64,000 bases of DNA, from NCBI GenBank assembly GCA_918807975.1, contig OU964930.1:18532372-18596371 (forward strand). The letters run 5' to 3'. Of this stretch, positions 30,475-42,355 are shown piece by piece. Made by a program: the position numbers and the translations under genes. The notes under the pieces were generated by a model. That model made no database searches. It saw only the letters and a program-made list of their open reading frames with translations, and was not told the DNA's origin. Source of the DNA: Aplidium turbinatum (Eukaryota; Chordata; Ascidiacea; Aplousobranchia; Polyclinidae). The first letter of the stretch is position 1; each line of letters opens with the position of its first letter.

Positions 30475-31269
30475 TTCTAGAATCTAGAAACTTTTCTGAC
30501 TCAATCAAGTGGTGCGCTTTCATGATATCATAGATACGTTTACGTGCTCCAAAGTTTGGCTGGAAAAAACAAAATATTTTCCTTGGTTATACGTAATTCT
30601 GGCATGCCTTAAAATCGCAATGCTTTTTGCGCTGTCGTTCAAATAACTTAGTTCTAGAAATAATGAGATTGCTTTGTTGCTTCATGTCATGTCAATTTAT
30701 TGTCATTTTAAAGATACAACCTCACAACTTGTAAACTATGATGGTTATCGAAACTGTGATCACATGGATGTAAACCATATAGTAAGCCATGATGTAAACA
30801 GATTCACGGCAGCGATGAAAGGAGAAAATTAAGACCATCCGAAACACCTGTAAAGTGACGTCACAGACAAAGAACCAGTTTGCAGTGAAGAGAAAATGTC
30901 TTTGCGAAACGATTTTTGAAATTATAGAGAAAATGCAAGTTGTCTATTTTGTCTTTTGTCAAACATCAAAACAATTAAAGTTGAGTAACGTCCGTTTTTT
31001 TATGATAAAATATGGAGAAATGCAAAAACTTATTTTTTTCGCCTACGACAAACGGAAAGATTATATTTTGGAACTTTCTTGCTCCAAAACAACTCACCGC
31101 TTTCAACTCGGCACTCTTGCATTGATTTTATCTTCGTATATTTTTTTGATTGTCGTAATAATTTTAATGGGAGAAATTAGAAACACAATGGTTACGGCAA
31201 AATTTAAATCTTTGTTACGTAACACGTAGGTTTTCACAATCACCACACGCGCGCAAGCAAACCATAATA

Positions 31270-31347
31270 CAGGGTGACCCCCAAAAAAATGCCACCCATG
31301 AAAAAGTCAATAAAATGGCATGGGTGGCATTTTTTTGGGTCACCTTG
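31270..31347. mobile_element. Miniature mariner-type element, 78 bp, TA target
   Basis: The inverted ends CAGGGTGACCCCCAAAAAAA and TTTTTTTGGGTCACCTTG extend inward (tgccacccatg / catgggtggca). The arms are about 30 bp and surround a loop of about 18 nt. TA lies on both sides (31268-31269, 31348-31349). The CAGGGTG start and TA duplication are typical of Tc1/mariner. It is nearly all TIR. Confidence 0.85.
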
Positions 31348-31499
31348 TACTAATCGCAAATTACAATGCTTTTCTGAACGAGAGATATTTTTGTCAAGCA
31401 AAATAGAAATAACACAAACATACGGAAATATTCGTGTCACGGTGTGGTGGACTACGTTACTTTCCAATACAGAAACGTAGACATTGTCATCACAAATGG

Positions 31500-31790
31500 T
31501 AAAACGACTTGAGGCATTTGAAATATGGATTTATGGAAGAATGCTTAAAATTTTATTGAAGGAAAAAAATTACAAACGAAGATGTACTATTTAGAATACA
31601 AACCAACATAGAAAATTTTCAAACTATTAAAACAAAAAGAAAATTACAATATTTTAGCCACATGATTCGCAATAATTTTATTCAAAGACAACCATTTGAA
31701 AAAAAATGAACGGAAAACAAAATCGGGAAAGATCACCAAGAATTTAGAAGATTTTAAAGACTGGTCAAGACTTGATTAAAAACTGCAACA
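31500..31790 (+). repeat. LINE ORF2 C-terminal remnant, heavily decayed
   Basis: A plus-strand reading at about 31630-31710 gives KTKRKLQYFSHMIRNNFIQR. It resembles the conserved tail of some non-LTR retrotransposon polyproteins (form: RKLxYFGHIxRxxxIQRxxxEGKIEGKRxRGR), followed by a Lys-rich stretch. Several stops lie around it and no other part of the element is recognisable. Confidence 0.45.
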
Positions 31791-32480
31791 GAAAATTCTC
31801 TTTAGATTTGAAAAGAACAATATTTAAGTAACTTGTTCTAAACAAAATGAGCCAGGTCCTAATAGAAAACTACGCTTGTTAACTCAAAGATCGAAAGCAG
31901 GTTGGTTAAATGACCGAAAAGTTTTGGCATACGAAAACTGCATATCATTGCAAAGACTGAGAAACGCACATTGTGATTTAGAAATTCAAGAAACACAAGA
32001 TCTTGTATCAGACAATTTTTTTTCATTAACGTTTCAAGATCTGGCGACGTTGAAACGATGTAAAAAGGCACCTCTTTGCTGATTGGGCTTCACTCAAGCG
32101 TGTTCACCTCCACACTGTGAAACTAACAAGCCTCCAAAAAATAGAATATATCGAATCATCGCAATCAATTTTCAACAAAGGTTTACTGAATTTGCTTGAA
32201 GAAACGTAACTTGCATTAATTTACGTTGCGAAGACGTATATATGGCAGTATTTCGGAACGAAGTTAGCAGTTTAAAAATCACGTCATTTGCAAGTCCTCT
32301 TATGATTGAAAAGTCCAATGCGTGACTGGTTGGTGCGGTCGCAACGGTAACATGAAAAGCCTGCTACCGGTGGTGATGGAAAATTTCCACGGTTTTGTCA
32401 AATTCGCTTTTCAATTCATTGTGTAGAATGTAGATCAGTTATTTATTTTCAATGTAGATGTAAAATCAGTTATTTTTCGT

Positions 32481-32595
32481 TACTTGAAAAGGGCTAACAT
32501 GCGTATGGCCGAAAACGTTCGTAGTTTGTTCGCTTTAATGTATTATATTAAATGCCGTGTGGTTGCTTGGTTTTATCTGTCTATGGTTGAAGAAA
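32481..32595 (+). repeat. Dispersed short repeat with hammerhead-like fold (plus copy)
   Basis: TTAC and GTAG form a short stem I. TTGAAAA sits in the place of the CUGANGA core. GGGC...GGCC is an imperfect stem II, then GAAAACGTTC gives GAA plus the palindromic mini stem III AACGTT and a C at the cleavage position. The tail 'ggttgcttggttttatctgt' and 'ctatggtt' is shared with 40897-40960 (inverted) and 54912-55020. Confidence 0.45.
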
Positions 32596-35046
32596 GTCGC
32601 CTCATTACCATAATTGTATGACATTTATTAGAAGATAATGGACTTAACCACTTTTTAAGCTTGCTGTTTTTAAATTTCAGAAAAAAAACGACTTTTACAA
32701 ATGTTATTATGTCATTCTTTCAATTTTTCAAATAACAACGTTTTTATCGCTAAAAAATAATTTATCAGTTTAAATATTAAATGTTTTTATGCACATACTT
32801 TACAACCAAGCACACAAAAAATTAATGCATGTTTCAATTTTTTTTTTATAATGATTTAGGCTATTTATTTGATTGACCGAGAAATAATCTACCGTACATA
32901 ACCATTGCATTTCCGAAGGCTTGCTTTCGATTGTGTGGGCAGAAAATGTTAGTCGGAGATGCGATAAAATCGGAAATTGCAGTGTAGTTCTTATCACTAC
33001 TGCTGTAAGCGATGACCTTATTTTTTTATTGCCTTCTCAAAAGCGGTAGTTGCTACTAGGGAAGATAATGATCATGCAAAACTTGGGGTGTTGTTAAAGA
33101 AGTTTTCATGTTAATTTTATTTTTTAACTTATCAAACGTTTGTATACCATACGTAAGAGATGATTCATCAGCAAATGCGTGTGAGGGGGTGGTTTGGATA
33201 CCTCCTCCTTCGCCAACGTGTTGATAATACACATTAAAAGTGAAAAAAAGCATGTGAAAAAAATTAATGCATAGATTTATATAATCGTTTTGGCGATGGC
33301 ATTAAACCGATTTCTGATCGATTTCCGTATCTCCGGTTTCAGTTCTTACTCCTCTGTCCAGACCAACGTAGCCAACCTCACAGTATCGGTATGGCGCATA
33401 GGAGAAATAGGCTCAACAACTGTTTCATAAATGTCAATTAGTATTATCCGGGTTTCAAATTTTGGTTGGTAATAGAGAAGACATAAAAAACAAGACAGAA
33501 AAATTGTGTGCTTGCGATAAAAGTAGACAGGTGATAGCCGATTAAATATTGTAAGTCTCATATGCTTTGACAACACATGGAATTACCTGTCAGCAGATTT
33601 TTAATTTTATCACAATACATGAACAGTACGACAACAAAGTTGTGCAATTTGCAGCGTCCATTGAGTTCCAATAAAATTTCATTTCAAGTGAAAAAGAATA
33701 TCATAAATTACAACAACTAAGAACTAATTAGCAAACAAAAACTACAACAGCACCAAAAACACACTAACGAAATCACATAAAAAATCAGACAGTGGGGTGC
33801 ACTGACATAAACAAGCTGATCTGTGCTGTATCCAATGTCAGGTAACGGTCAACCAATAAAGTTAACTCCAAATAAATAACCAATTGAACAGTTCAAGATA
33901 GTTTACAATAACTTTTATGAATTTTATTTACGATTACAATGATTGCAAACGATTTGAAAATAAAAAATGTTCAGTTTACAAATAATGGAAGTTTGTTGAT
34001 ATGTTTTACTTGAAGTTCAATGGACCACGCGCACACGGTGCTTTCATTTGTTTCTGCGCTACAAACAATCCCTTGCTATCACTGATGTGTTATTCTCCGA
34101 AAGATCAACCAAGCTTGTAAAACATCAGGGGGTATTATTATTGCGGTTGTTTCTGTTATACTCAGTGACGATCGGTGAGGGAAAGCAAGGAAAGCAGTGC
34201 TTACCTGAGCGAAAACTATGCAAAATATAATGACTGAATTCTAGGTTTAACTTCTTATTATTTTTATCAAGTCTATTTTAACTTGAAAATTACTGTGTTC
34301 GTGACTAGAATTACTCGTAACTCTTGTGAGTAGTCTAAGTCCTCACCAAACCGCATTTCTTGCCTATAAATGCCAATTAACGCAAACGCTTTTGTCAGAA
34401 ACCATCACTGAAGCTCCAGGGAAATCAACTTTCAAAAGTGCTTACCCTACATTGAAAAACGCCTTCGTTTTATCCAATCCTCAATCGTTTTGCAAAACGA
34501 CACCAGCTGCTTAGCCAATCAGATGTGTTATCTGGTGTTATGGTTAAAATTGCTTTCCCAGTGACGTCAATGCGTATCTCATAGCGGATGCTTTTGGTTT
34601 CAGGCGAAAGGAATACAGCCTCTACGCATGAGTGATTTTCGGGCTTGTAACTATAGGCTACTGAGTACGCTGAAAATAAAGCTGGTTCTCTTACCAAAAA
34701 AAAACATAGATTCTACAATAAGACATGCAATTCCAAAGGGTACATTAACCAACCAGTACTGAAACAGCACAAGTGTTTTTTTAATTCTTTGGGTCAATAG
34801 ACTGACATCACAAGTTCAGAGCAAACATACTTGTGTTCTTCAAGAATGGACTAGCTTAATTTAGCCTATAGGCTAATTATTTGCTCTTTACTAGTGCACC
34901 AGTCCAATGCATGTCGTAAATGCTTACAGATGACATTGACAATAAGTTTTTGTGCTCAGTCTAAAAAAGCAGCCAACATTCTAGACTAGTCCCAGTTTGA
35001 TTGATTGATTGAATCTTTATCCTCGGACTGGGAAAGTCCGAAGATT

Positions 35047-35255
35047 TTGTTTTGGAAATGCTCTCAGAGCGCACCAAATTGGAAGTGTTTTTCAAAATTT
35101 TCTGGGGGAGGCCCCCCAGACCCCCCGCTGGAAGTGTTGCCTTCGGCAACACGCCTTCGGGCTTCGCCCGACGGTTACGCCCTTCGTGCCTACTACCTTG
35201 CTGCAGCATATTTCCAAGTTGCTTTCCCAATGGTTTAAGCCACCGAACGTCACTG
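35047..35255. repeat. MITE remnant rich in hairpins
   Basis: This is an inverse relative of 14893-15040, ending CCGAACGTCACTG. It holds the short hairpins tgttgccttcggcaaca and gggcttcgccc, and 'gggggaggcccccc'. GC content is far above the surroundings. No target duplication was found. Confidence 0.6.
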
Positions 35256-36053
35256 GTTATACTGTATGTCGTGAGAAAAGATAAGAGCTTCTTTTGAGGT
35301 CCATTACACCCCATGGTAGACAAAAGGATAGGCTACACACGTAGCTGTCCGCATTTATCGATTGTTGGCTGTGAGTGTTAAAGTGGGAAGAGACGGAAAA
35401 CCACATGCACGACGCTTGAAAGGAAGCCAATTTTCCATCATAGAAAGTGACGATTCATTTACATCAGAAAGTTATTTTTCTGAATTAATTTTGGCATAAA
35501 CATATTTGCTTGTGGTATTGAGATAAACAGATCAAACTTTTTCTCGAAAAAGTGATTAACGTGATGACGTAGTGTGGCCTCTGGAATATTTCAATGCTTA
35601 TCCCAGGAAAAAGATGTTTTTTGACAGATGTGGACGTTTGTACACGTTTTAGGCATATGAGTTGCAACTGTTTATGTTGAAAAGTTTTTTCCGTGTAATC
35701 GTCACGACGTCACCACTCACGAGGTATGAAAGTCATATCTAAGATTAGATTCCATCTAATCACAGCCAAGAATAACCACAAGGTGTCGCTGATTGAGCGG
35801 TTTGTAAAGCAAAAAGCGGTTTCAAAACACCACGTGGTTGCACAAAGGAGAAATGCGTTTCACGTAAATACGTAAGCTCGTTAAACTCCATTAGGTTTAT
35901 TTTAAGCGCATTCCGTTGTCTCCGTTCACGCAAAACCACGTGACGTTCCTTTCTTCATGTTTAAAGTGTAATCTATTTATCTTAGTAGAACGATCAATTC
36001 AGTTGATACTGTGCAAACCGCAGGAAAGCTTAAAGCAATCAACTGAGTAAGAG

Positions 36054-36123
36054 AAATTAATTAACATGTTAAGTCTGCAAGAAATTTTCTGCAAGAAATT
36101 AATTAACATGTTAAGTCTGCAAG
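36054..36123 (+). repeat. Short tandem duplication
   Basis: 'agaaattaattaacatgtta' followed by 'agtctgcaag' occurs twice, about 42 bp apart, and the two copies are almost identical. Confidence 0.8.
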
Positions 36124-36429
36124 AACAGCAAACTTTCCAAGAACGTTTTCGACGTCACATGCATAATAAACCGGATAAACAACGGACACAAATCAAATTT
36201 ATAATAGCATTAAAGTCCAAGTTATGACATTTGACAAGGATTAACTTTTAACTACTATTATGTTTTCACTTGTGCTTTTCCAGATACCGAAGAAGCCGCT
36301 TTTACGGTGGCAAAAGCTTTATCAATAAATTAGCTTATACATGTTTTCGAACCTGACTGATTTAGTCTTCTTGTTATTTTTCGAGGATTTTACATTTAAT
36401 TTTGAAGCTTTTATCACTTTATTGCTGAC

Positions 36430-36575
36430 ATCAACAATTCAACAATCGGAAAACTTCACTCTGCCAATCTCGGTAACCGGTCCTGCGTCAAGAGCCTCTA
36501 CAAGTATGCGAAACTACCAGGAATAACCTATCAAGGCTTTGTCAGTCCGAGGATAAAGATTCAAAACCAACCAAA
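36430..36575 (+). repeat. SINE, 3' half
   Basis: It runs from 'aacaatcggaaaacttcac' through 'cggtaaccggtcctgcgtc' to 'ggataaagattcaaaacc', ending in an 'aaccaaaccaaacc' tail. The head is missing, as expected for 5' truncation. Confidence 0.8.
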
Positions 36576-39267
36576 CCAAACCAGTGATGACACAAGCACT
36601 ATACCTCAACGTTTTGCTTATCTGCTACTTTTGACTTCTGCTGTTGACCGGAAATCATTGTTTAGCAGGAGTATAATTTCTCATTTTCAACGCGAAGTTG
36701 ATCATGAAGCAGGTGTTTAGCCGAGCTCTATCCGCTACAAAGGATATTGGTAATTAGTTTAAAATAACCATGCTGAGAATTGCGATAATGGAACATACAA
36801 AGAGTTGTTTTGTAAACTGCGCAGTGAAACCACAGTAGAGATATTACATGATTGACTGTTAATCTCAACTGGGAATTCAGGCAATACTGAAGCAAATTGT
36901 GCTTCTAACACTTGAGTTTACTTGCTACAAAACTACAGCTTACATTGATACTACTTTAATAATGGTGACTTCTCCAAAATATTTCAAAGTTGCTGTTTAA
37001 AAATACTTAGACAGCTTGTAACTTGTCAGGCAGATGGTACGGGCTAAAAAGGGTCCTCTTCAAAGAATTTCGTGCCGAACTTTAAGCACAAAGCCACATC
37101 TGAAATTTTGCGGAGTAGATTAGTCTATAATATATAATGCAGAATCCTAACCAATCAAATTTGTATTGGATTTGAATACATTGTTTAGTACTCTCATGCT
37201 AGTAAGTTTTGCTTGGTAAAATGGCAAAAAAAATACGATTCAAATTTATCAATCTGGTTTATCGGTGATTATTGCAGGGATACTTTGAAGTAACATTTAA
37301 AAATATTGATGATAGGAAATTGTTTGTATACGTAAAATTGTTTCAAATACGTACAATCATGTTAGTCATGACTATTAGAAATAAATCTCTTAACCGGAGA
37401 GGCCACATTTGTTACAAAATGCTTTTCAGTCTACAGTATTTGTGCTTGCAATTTCTACAAATTTCATTCAGTGGCATTGTGCAGAAATACAAACAATCAT
37501 AGGTTACAAAAAAATTCTGCATTGACATAGGCTATATCGCAAAAAGATTCCTTGAACATTTGTCAATGAGATAATTTATTTTTAGTTTATCCACGTGAAT
37601 AAATGAATTTAATGGCCTTCAGCAAGTTCGCACGCCATAGTGCAAAAGGACACTTCAATTCTGTTTTAAGACATAATCTCAGCTAGAAATGAAGGAAACC
37701 AAAATTTATACAAGAGGTAAAAAAAGCTTATCAATAGCTCGGCATGACAATATGCAGCGTTACTGTAATGCAATAACCAAGCTGTACCTTGAAGAAAAGA
37801 AGCCCTCTGGGCGATGGCACGACGACGAGGTAATGGCTCAATGATTTTTACACAGATGGTTATCAGTTTCACGCAAAAATAACTCCCTAATATTGGTTAT
37901 CAGACGCAAAAAATAACTTAGGAGTCCGAATATCACGTTGTTATTTATAACCGACGCATATTAAGAAATATTTAAATAGCATCAAACTGAAGGTGATTTC
38001 AAGAGTATATTTAGACAAATTTTAACTTTAAGACTGTTTGGTTAATGTATAGTTAAAGTCTTGTTCACTGTTGTTATTTGTATTTAATCATTATAGAAGG
38101 TTTTGGCCCACCTTACAAACAATCAGGTGTGCAGTTGGGCATATCAAAACACATGATCATCTAAAAAATTGATTTTCTATCCATATGTCTTAAAAAAGAT
38201 ACTTTTGTTTTTGTTTGTGCAAAAATATCCACTTGAAATGGAAAAACAACAAGCTTCAAATATGGCACACTACAGCCTATACAAGCACTGTAGCCTACCA
38301 TCAATCAGATCGCGGTAAATTTATCAGCATTTTTTATGCAAACGACTTTGTGAAGCATATTTGCCAAAAAATTAAGCGACAGTTTATCACAAAGAAAGTA
38401 GATTTGGCATCACGAAATTTTGCTTGAAAACGTTGAAAACACGTATAATATATTTTAAGTGCTGCTTCAAAGCAACATTTATGGCCAGGGTGGTGGGGAA
38501 GATGCTTTTGTTCAATACCAATAAGAGGCCAGTCTCCCCCAAGTAAGACAGCACTAAAAATCAAACAAAACAAGATAGTTCCTCAAGGAAGAAAATTCCA
38601 ATTAGTTTATCCAGAGAGACATAGCCTTCCATCGAAATTAAATTTTTGTCTATAAAAAGAAAGATTCCAGAATGGGTGCAAACGCATTACAAGACGCAGA
38701 GTATTTGTCCAGTTCTTGTCCCACTTTCTAAAAAGATTTAGGATCCCTAAAACATCCCAGACCCGTTTCCAAGAGTGTTTCCCGAACTCCTCTGTCAATC
38801 CTACCGTCTATTACTCTACAGTAGGCCTATGGCACACAAAAAAATGCAAAAAAATTTATTATTTTATACTGTAAAGTTTTCATTTCAAAGTAAATGCTGT
38901 GTGTTGTCTGCTCATTTAGGCGACTCAAAACTAAGGTTATCTTTTGCCTTTTGCTCTTTTCGCTCAATGGTAGTCAAATTTTTTTCTTGGTAAGAAAGCG
39001 ATAGTTTGGTACGGCCACAAAAGCAACATTTTCTCCTAGAAAATTAGTTTTCAGTTTGTAGTTAAGATCTTCATTTAAACGTCTTGCATAACTGCCACAA
39101 ACGCCAATTACGTCACATTAAACTGCTACACATAGTCATATCAACATAATTGTGTCGAGTTTCTAATCTGCTTGAGTGTTGTTAATTTTCAATCTATAAA
39201 CACGTTAATCAGACACCGTATCGAAACGTAACGTCAAGAGTTGTGCGTCAAAACGTGAGTCATTCTT

Positions 39268-39455
39268 GTTTGCGCATTGCTTACCAGTTTCACTGGTTTG
39301 AAGGCACAAACACAAGAAGCTGCGTCTTGTTATTATGATGTATGAACAAACACTATCTTTTGGTTTGTGCATTGCGTACCAGTTTCACTGGTTTGACGGC
39401 ACAAACACAAGAGGCTGCGTTCTGTTATTATGATGTATGAAGAAACACTATCTTG
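39268..39455 (+). repeat. 95-bp tandem duplication, two copies
   Basis: Units start at 39268 and 39363 ('gtttg(c/t)gcattgc') and share 'accagtttcactggtttga', 'ggcacaaacacaaga' and 'tgttattatgatgtatga'. By eye only a handful of differences separate them. Each unit holds the small palindrome accagtttcactggt. Confidence 0.85.
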
Positions 39456-40171
39456 TCAACAGATACGTTATTATGATAACCTTTGCAGATTCAGCCGATT
39501 TTACGTGAATTTAATTTTTCCTGTTTTCCAAGTTTGTTTCAAATTTGAGTTTTTTTTTTATTGATTTTGGTTTGTTGTTCAGCAATACAACTCAGGCTAA
39601 AAGATTTCCAGGCAAGTTTTGGAAATGTGTAGCTTAAAGCTTATAATATTTGGACTATTTGCTTTATTTAGTTCACTTCCTTAGTTCTCATTCATGCCGT
39701 CACCAATATGCTTGCTGCGGTAGATTCTAAGGATTTTTTATGCCAAAGTTATCAAACAATTGAAATGAAACTAGAGCTCTAAATCGGGTATGGAATTTTG
39801 GGTTGGCGTCAGTTTTTACTTCGAGCAACATCGGCCAATTTTTTGCCTTAGTTTGGTAAAGTTTGTAGACCTTTGTGGAATTCAGATATTTGACTGTTTG
39901 AGTCGTTTGGCCCTTCAAACAAATTCTTGGGCCAAGTTTGGGCTCAGAATTTCAAGTGCTGCCAGGTATCTATTGCGACTCGAACTCAGTTGGTATTTTT
40001 TCGAGCTGAAATCAGATTGCAGTTTGCACTTCTATTGTCAAGATTTCAATTAACATTTTACTTTTTCGTGCTTCAGGCCTATTTGTCGAAAGAAAGCTTT
40101 GCGTTGATCGCATCCCAAAAGCTCGTTAAGAAAACCTGTTTACAATGCATAAAAAAATTTGTTTGTTACCT

Positions 40172-40232
40172 GGACCAGTGGCTAGAATAACTGCTCGGCT
40201 TACCAAAGGTTGCTGGTTCGACACCCAACAAG
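40172..40232 (+). repeat. tRNA-like fragment (SINE relic)
   Basis: It carries an A-box-like 'cagtggctagaataactgc' and a B-box-like 'ctggttcgacaccc'. The cloverleaf is not complete and there is no CCA or acceptor stem, so it is not a tRNA gene. Confidence 0.35.
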
Positions 40233-41176
40233 ACCACATGACTATGTTTGACACAGTCCGTTTTTAATTGAATTTGTTCTGCTATTTTAAGCCCCCTCTC
40301 TTTTGTAGGACCGCAAACGGATTTCCAGAAACTGCGATTGTTATGTACTCAAAATTGAACTGAGAACAAAATTGCAAAAACAATCTAAAAGCCAAAAATA
40401 CTACTCTTTGCGAGATGTTGCCTTACGTTGCCTGTGGCTGTGTCACACCACGTGATCTTCATGATTGCCTAACAGCTACGCAAGTAACGCAGGCTACGCA
40501 CTCTGATGGTATGAAAATTTGTTGAAAGATAAACTGTTGAATTCCGACAGTATCAAGTGACAACCAATTACTGTGGCGGTATGGGAAGGCAATAAGTCTG
40601 GACAAACTGGACATATTTTCTTTCATTCCACTCGCATCTATAAACATGTTGTGCTGTGAAATATGTAGAAAATAACAAGAAGAAAATCGATGGTTGTACG
40701 CAATAACAGCAACCACTACAGCAATTTAATGTAGTTGAACCGTGGGAGTTGAACCAATCAATATTTATTTAGCAGCAACCGAGAAGTAGCAAGCATCAGG
40801 ATGAATTTTCCACTCTGTCCATCCAGACTTTACCAACTTTACACTTTCTTGTATTTCAGATACAACGATTAGGCTATACAATTTAGTAGGTTACTTTGTA
40901 AAACCATAGACAAGTAAGGTAAAACCAAGCAACAACATGGCACTTGTGAAAAGATAAAACTGAGAATGTTTTCTGTTTTTCTTAAGCTTTTTTCGGTGAT
41001 TTGAATGAATATCACTATAAACTGAAACAAGAAATTGTACTGAAAAGATTACGTCATAAAACACTTTTTTTCAATACTATTTATTCAACACCTTACGTCC
41101 TCTTTCCAATCCGATTTCTTGCTTCAGTGCAATACAAATCATTTTTTCGAATGCCCAAAGAAGGCTTCCTGTAGCC

Positions 41177-42355
41177 CAGTAGTTCTCAAACTGTGCGTCG
41201 CGACGCCCTGGTGCGTCGTTTCAATTTTCCAAGGGCGTCGCAGAAGAGTTTCGTTTCGTAGCTGAATTCAGTTTATCTTATAAAGATGAGGTTAATCCTT
41301 TGATTAGCAGTTTCAGTTGTCATCAAAGTTGTTAACTTCATTAAAACACGCCCACTGAAGTCAAGAGTTTTAAAAAACTTTGTGGAGAAATGAATGCAGC
41401 GCATCGGAGTTTGCTCTTTCAATTTTCATCCAAGTGGCTTTCGCTTAGAAAATTCTTTGAACGCTTCTACGAATTGGTGGATGAACTTCAGGCTTTTTTT
41501 GCAGCAAGAAAATAATCCACTTGCAGATTGTTTAGCTCAGAACAATCTCTTATTGAAATTGGCTTACTTTACTTGTGTGATATCTTCGCCAAACTGAACA
41601 TTTCTATGCAAGAGCCGAATAAAAATGACATTTCAGATAAAATTGCAGCATTCGTTAAAAAGCTGCTATTGTGGAAGGAAGATATAGCAAACCTGTCTGG
41701 AAGCTCTCGATACTTCACTTTCTTGTCCAATTTGCTTGAAAAGAAAAGTATGACGCTGCTTTCAAATTTGTGAAGCATATTTGGGCAACATTTGTCCAAG
41801 CTCGAGTCGAAATTTGCTAAATACTTCCCGAAAAATTTATCAAACTACGAATGGATTCGTGATCCTTTCGTCCAACCTACTCCACTGTCTTTTACTGCAC
41901 AAGAAAAAGAAGCCTACATTGACCTTTCTTGTGACAATTCCCTGAAAAGGATGTTTAATTCAGGAAATCCGGCAAATTTCTAGATTTCAATGAATGGCGA
42001 TTATCCAGCTTTGGTGAAGAAAGCACTACGAATTATTATCCCATATGTCACGTCATATTTATGTGAAGCAAGATTTTCTGCCTTGGCGGTGATAAAAAGC
42101 AAATTTCGATCACCAATAAACACTGAAAGAAAAATGCGGGTGGCAATTTCAAAAATTCTCCCAAGATTTAATGAACTTTGTAAAAACAAACAAGCCCACA
42201 CGTCACATTAAATAATATGCATTGCTTTTTGTTGTTGTATCAACAAACAAAACTTTAATAATAAGTTTCCTCATTAACTTTTATTTGCTGGTGCGTCGCA
42301 AGTTTAGAAAACTTTTCCAGAGGCGTCGCAACAAAAAAAAGTTTGAGAACCACTG
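41177..42355 (+). mobile_element. hAT transposon (ZBED5-like), internally deleted, 8-bp TSD
   Basis: The ends are CAGTAGTTCTCAAACTGTG and AAAGTTTGAGAACCACTG. A perfect duplication, ctgtagcc, lies at 41169-41176 and 42356-42363. 'gcgtcgc' motifs lie under both ends. The plus-strand interior encodes the C-terminal half of a transposase. Confidence 0.95.
41390..42211 (+). pseudogene. Transposase remnant, C-terminal half (ZBED5-like hAT)
   Basis: Reading through three in-frame stops (one after FFAARK, one after MTLLSNL, one after GNPANF) plus frame changes, the blocks are: NAAHRSLLFQFSSKWLSLRK; LYLCDIFAKLNISMQEPNKN; YEWIRDPFV; LIDLS-type AYIDLSCDNSLKRMF; YPALVKKALRIIIPYVTSYL; CEARFSALAVIKSKFRSPIN; and the terminal CKNKQAHTSH. 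This order and the QAHxSH end are diagnostic of ZBED5/SCAND3-type hAT transposases. The BED finger and the first half are missing. Confidence 0.88.

Larger units (their letters stand above)
30483..35046. other. Gene-poor AT-rich region
   Basis: No credible gene. It contains the mini-mariner (31270-31347), a LINE scrap (31500-31790) and a hammerhead-like repeat (32481-32595). A 124-codon frame at 30855-31229 has a hydrophobic segment near its end but no homology that I recognise. Its AT-rich composition matches the surrounding DNA. The last 40 bp (about 35003-35040) resemble the SINE tail on the minus strand. Confidence 0.45.
35256..41168. other. Gene-free AT-rich region with small repeats
   Basis: Only short frames are present on both strands, none with recognisable similarity. 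Visible repeats are the tandem block at 36054-36123, a SINE at 36430-36575, a 95-bp duplication at 39268-39455, a tRNA-like scrap at 40172-40232 and a minus-strand tail of the hammerhead-like family at about 40897-40960. Confidence 0.5.

Noticed and set aside
30855-31229. 124-codon plus-strand frame with a hydrophobic C-terminal segment
   Set aside because: No similarity recognised, composition follows the AT-rich background, and no splice or promoter context supports it.
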